Shown one piece after another: positions 59,771 through 64,000 of a stretch of DNA of 64,000 bases (the first letter of the stretch is position 1; every line of letters begins with the position of its first letter). The notes beneath the pieces are model-generated. The model was not told the origin of the DNA. It saw nothing but the letters and a program-made list of their open reading frames with translations, and searched no databases. The stretch is taken from NCBI RefSeq assembly GCF_030247185.1, contig NC_080572.1, forward strand, positions 39,161,383 through 39,225,382. The letters run 5' to 3'. The stretch comes from Malaya genurostris. Its lineage: Eukaryota > Arthropoda > Insecta > Diptera > Culicidae. Position numbers and translations under genes: made by a program.

Positions 59771-61240
59771 CTGAAAAAAGAAAGAACCAATCCGGCCGCG
59801 GAGAAGAAGGGAAAAGAACCGAGAAGGTTCCGAATTAGTGCTGGCGGTTTTTGACTCAACTTCCTTTTGGGTTTGGCTCTATTGTTTGGTATCTATGCAC
59901 CACTGGCAATATCCAGCGTGCTGACGCTCATTTTTATAACGGAGAGTGGTTGTTGTTTTATAAATTGTTTTCAGAATATTGTGAATTTGTTTCGTGTCTT
60001 ACAGAGAGCCATTTTCCTTCTGTCCTGCAAATTATGGCTAATGCATTTACATTTTGATCTAGTACAAATAAAAACACGTCTCAAACAGTCACTTCTAGTA
60101 TCGAAATATAGCAAATAAAAATCTATCGATGAGAGATTTCATTCGGCAATGCATGAGAATTTTTATTTCTACAACCCTCGTGAATCTACAATGCGATAAT
60201 AGACATCTTTGTAATAATAATTCTGTTATTTTACAACTGAAAAGTTATTTTTCATTTGATTTCAGAAACATGACAATTTTAGTTATCTCATATAAAACCA
60301 AAGACAGTTTTTACTCTAACGTTATGATCATAGGAACCGGAATTTTAAAAGAAAAATGCTAGTTTATGTATATATAGGGAAATGTAAACGTTTTGGAAAC
60401 CACCAGTACACGTCAAACATGAACTATGTTCATCATGAGTTCATTCATGTTGTTATCTTGTAAAACCTCATTAACATTGAGGTTAGCTGCGACGATAAAA
60501 AATCTCATATGTTGGACGATTTAGATTAATTTAACCAACCAAGTACGGATCCGGTTTTCAACAAATTGGGAGAATAAAAGCATTCGACTGAATTTCTCAT
60601 ACAAGCGCAAGAAATCTCTCATCTTCTAGCTTCCTAGAAAACATATTTCACTATTTGTAACAGTGCTAACAGATCTATTGTGAGGAACTGAACTAACCTT
60701 CAAACTGGTAGATAATTTGTAATAATATCATAAATCTATGCAAACATATCCTTCATCATCTTAGCTCCACCGTTCATCACATCGAAACCAAATTGTAAGT
60801 ATGAGTTCTTCTATCTCTATTCAAAGAATTGGTTCAAAAGCTAGGATAAATTTTTGAGTCACGACAACAGAATGTTTTCGATTTACCACACTAATTTGGC
60901 TGTGCTTTTGTGTTTAGGGTAACAAAGATGGTATTGACTTCGGTTACCATTGCAATTCGTTGTCCAAGTAATAATTGGATAAAAATAGTGCTGTGGTTCG
61001 ACTAATGATATGACTATTGGTACAATCACCCTATTATTAAACGCCTAGTTGATTCTATTGGTTACTTGACAATCGACACAAACAGTAGGTTGCATGATAA
61101 TCGGTTGGCATGATGATTTTTAAAATATTGATAGTCTACTATTGCATATTGCACTATAAAGAAACGTATATTTGAAAAAAATTGTTTCTATGATAAAATA
61201 TCATAGTATTATAAGAGATATTTATTTCCCAATGAATATA

Positions 61241-61560
61241 CAGTGTCGGACAAAACAATAAGACCACCAGCAAATGAAAGGTCACTTTAAAAAACGTCAC
61301 TTTATCTCAATCGAAATAAAATGTGAGGATGTATAACATTTCTTGGTTTTTCTAGAGATTTTCTAAACCATATCCGAAATTGACTAAAAACATGGGCGGG
61401 AACTGGCACTGCCCGGATCAACAGTAAAAGTTTATGACCGGCTGATGCGGATGGAATCTGGAAGAGCCCAGTAGGGATACCACCTCGGATGCATCTCTCG
61501 AGCGGCACTAATTTATTTGAAGGAAAAGATCCTGTCTTTGGCTTTCCGACATTTGAAAAG
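61241..61560 (+). mobile_element. Probable Tc1-like element fragment
   Basis: Begins ACAGTGTCGGACAAAACAAT followed by AAGACCAC, which resembles the terminal repeat of insect Tc1-like transposons. No intact transposase motif is readable in the 300 bp that follow and no matching right end was found. Confidence 0.45.
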
Positions 61561-62394
61561 ATACATAAATTACGTTAGAGAAGTAACTGAGTACTAGTTC
61601 TATGTTATCTTTCTCACATTGTTTGGAGTATGTGTAACTAACTATGGCCCTAATTACCGGAATTATCATTCGTTGGTTAACAACAATGTTTATTCAATGA
61701 GTGTTTATTAGTGGACTTACGGCTCTCGAATGGTGAAATTTAATTTTTCATTGCGCAAACGATGATGTCCTAAATTCCACCAGCTGTGGGAGTTATAGGC
61801 AAAATAGAATTCATTCTGCAAGAACCGGGGCATGATTCAGTACTGACTAATACCAGTGTAACGACACACAATATTGACATGACATAATTTACAGTGCTTC
61901 ATCAGGTAGAAAGGTAACCGAAAAAAACATGCAATGCAAGTAATCTACATCGACTATGCAAAGTGTAACTGTATGATACTTTGTTCAATCGGATGCCTTT
62001 TGAGATTTGTTTAATCCCAGAATAGTAAAGTTGGAAGAACAGTTCCGGGGAATGGAGAAAATCTATCCCTACTCATAATCTAGCTTTTCTCCAATCTTTC
62101 CCTCATTGGACACTAATTGATAGTTAAGCTAAGTTGATGATAACGTTACGGCACAACGGATAAACCTACATGAATCTTCAAAAGTCATCGGTAGTGTTGT
62201 GGCCCGACAGTTTTTGTTGTACATCCGGCAGCCCGGCTGTAACTTCTGGGCAGCGTTGCCAGATCATTAAAAAAAAGTTCGAATCCGGCGCAAAAATCTT
62301 ACTGTAACATATCTGTATCAGAACCTCTGCACCATAAGTACCAGGAAAACGTGACCGGGGCTCAGTTAAGTGAGCAAAAAGGAAGGTTTTTGAA

Positions 62395-63985
62395 TGGGTC
62401 ATTTTGCCGAAAGCCGTTCCGCCGAAAGAGTCATTTCGCCAAAATTTCGAATACATCACATTAATAATTTGAAATATATTAATAATTGACGCAGCTAGTA
62501 TTGAACGGTCAACCTGGGGCTTTGGTGCTTAGTAGCTAGGAAAGTCAACAAGTGTTGTTGGGAACTCCTTTCTAAGGATCATGAATCAACCTGAAAAATA
62601 ACATTCAATAAATATTTCAAAACTACGATTGTAGCTCAACAAAAGCTTTTATTTTCAATCAATCCCAATATTATATTAATATAGTGAAATGTAGCGTCAT
62701 CAAATGCGCGCAAAATTTTATCCGCTTCAGTTGAACGAACCGTCGCACAAAGCATACCAAGATAAACGGATACATAGAATCATTTTTCAATGATTGAGCG
62801 CAGTGGGTTTACCTCTCGTTATATTGGCTTGCAAAACAGACTGGACGTAATGGATTTTTGAGTCCTTCACACTTTGAATATATGCTAATTCAATCGTTAT
62901 TGTTAGTGATTACTCTTACACTAGAGCTATAAATCATGAGTAATTATGAATGACTAACATGAGGTTATATGTATATGTATTGAATAACTTGCTAACCATG
63001 TATATGCCTGAGCTTAGTAGCAAGCATGGATTCTTCTTCAAAAGAACGATTGAAGACAAGAGAACATTCAAGTATTTTCGATATCTTTGCCAGCAGTCCA
63101 TCAAGCCCTTCCCGCCGATGAGATAGAATTTACGAAAAAGTATTTACTTGACTCGCATGAGTTCATCTTACCATGCAGTTAAAATTATTTAGTGAATCTT
63201 TTCTCAAGCACATATTTGAGGCACGAAATTAAATATAAAGTTATTTCGTAGTTCATTATTATTCAATCGATATTGAAAGGAAAATCAAGCGTTGATTTAT
63301 TGTATTCATAATAACTGAAAAACCAATGAATTCCAATAAGTTTTCCATGCTGACAGGCTCGAAGCTGACTCTCAATTTTTATCACATTGTTTGTATCACA
63401 GGTTAATGATCGATAATACTTGACTTGTATTCATTTCATTCAGTAGCTTGTCAATGATGAAGTTATAGTTTTGCTATAAAAATTGCTGTTTTTATTTCAA
63501 CACAAAACCCAATGCTGCATAAATTCGCGTCATTATTTTATATGTAATTTTTGCTCACGATATAATGCCACCGTGCATTTCTCACACCACCTCAATATGA
63601 AACAGCAGCGCGCAAGCAATAAAAAACGATGCGGAAAAGTTTATCTTAACTTCTTCAAATTTTGATTGTTTTAGCTAATATTTTATAATTTTGAATTGCA
63701 TTTTCAGATTCTTTGTGAAATTCTGCTACAAACACTACTTTTCAGTTCTAAAATCATCCCCGTGGAACGGAACAGTAACCGTTTATACTTTTCAAAAACC
63801 AATAACGACTCGGCAAAGCAAAATTTCAAAATTCTTAGAATACTTAGTTATGATAAATAATTGATCAAAAACGCGATTTTCGCGTTCCGCTACATTTCAC
63901 CTTAAGTCAATGAAAGGGTTCCGCGTAATTACCCTTTCGGCGAAAAGAATTTCGGCGAAATGGCATTCGGCGAAATTACGCTACT
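62395..63985. mobile_element. Element with repeated TTTCGGCGAAATG-type termini
   Basis: 62395-62450 holds three copies of a GCCGAAA/TTTCGCC motif (GGGTCATTTTGCCGAAAG...). 63926-63980 holds the same motifs in reverse (CCCTTTCGGCGAAAAG, TTTCGGCGAAATGG). The inverted arrangement suggests the two ends of a ~1.6-kb non-autonomous element. Interior AT-rich, non-coding. The right border may lie past the window. Confidence 0.5.
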
Positions 63986-64000
63986 TTTCTAAGTCGTCGC

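Larger units (their letters stand above)
59771..64000 (-). other. para: para intron, at least 4.2 kb
   Basis: No I-II linker exon was found up to the window edge. Contains a dispersed motif near 60400-60480, a Tc1-like remnant (61241-61560) and an element with FGG/GGCGAAA-type ends (62395-63990). Confidence 0.6.

Noticed and set aside
59771..64000. A further para exon (I-II linker) in the right end
   Set aside because: I looked for the conserved linker segments preceding SVYYFPTEDD and found none, so the region is treated as intron.

Overview
This window carries about two thirds of an insect voltage-gated sodium channel gene (para / Vgsc) on the minus strand. The organism is a dipteran, most probably a mosquito. 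That reading rests on the channel protein sequence, the insect MFM inactivation motif, the glycine-rich C-terminal tail and the types of transposon present. The genus cannot be fixed from the window. A TTA codon at the kdr site 1014 resembles Anopheles and Culex more than Aedes aegypti, but that is only a hint.

Layout. 1-10068: AT-rich DNA without a recognised host gene, holding a degenerate array of ~145-bp repeats, a decayed Tc1/mariner-like transposase and smaller dispersed repeats. 10069-17494: an apparently complete BEL/Pao LTR retrotransposon with two 408-bp LTRs that look identical by eye, a 5-bp target duplication and one open 2218-codon polyprotein. It sits inside an older mariner remnant. 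17500-23821: the 3' flank of para, perhaps including its 3' UTR. 23822-59770: eighteen para exons read right to left, from the end of the I-II linker through domains II, III and IV to the stop codon. 59771-64000: intron sequence with repeats; the domain I exons lie beyond the right edge.

The para exons join in frame at every junction. Two positions have a choice of equal-length exons: a 163-bp pair for domain II S4-S5 and a 123-bp pair for domain III S3-S4. They correspond to the mutually exclusive c/d and k/l exons known in Drosophila para. With one exon of each pair, the window encodes about 1391 residues. The selectivity-filter residues of domains II-IV (E, K, A), the MFM inactivation gate and an IQ motif are all present. 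The classical knockdown-resistance sites that can be read are all wild type.

The introns hold many mobile-element remnants: hAT and mariner derivatives, LINE ORF1 fragments, two LINE 3' tails with target duplications, several terminal-inverted-repeat elements, and a 1.1-kb near-perfect palindrome (511-bp arms, three mismatches). No RNA gene, CRISPR array or second host protein gene was recognised.
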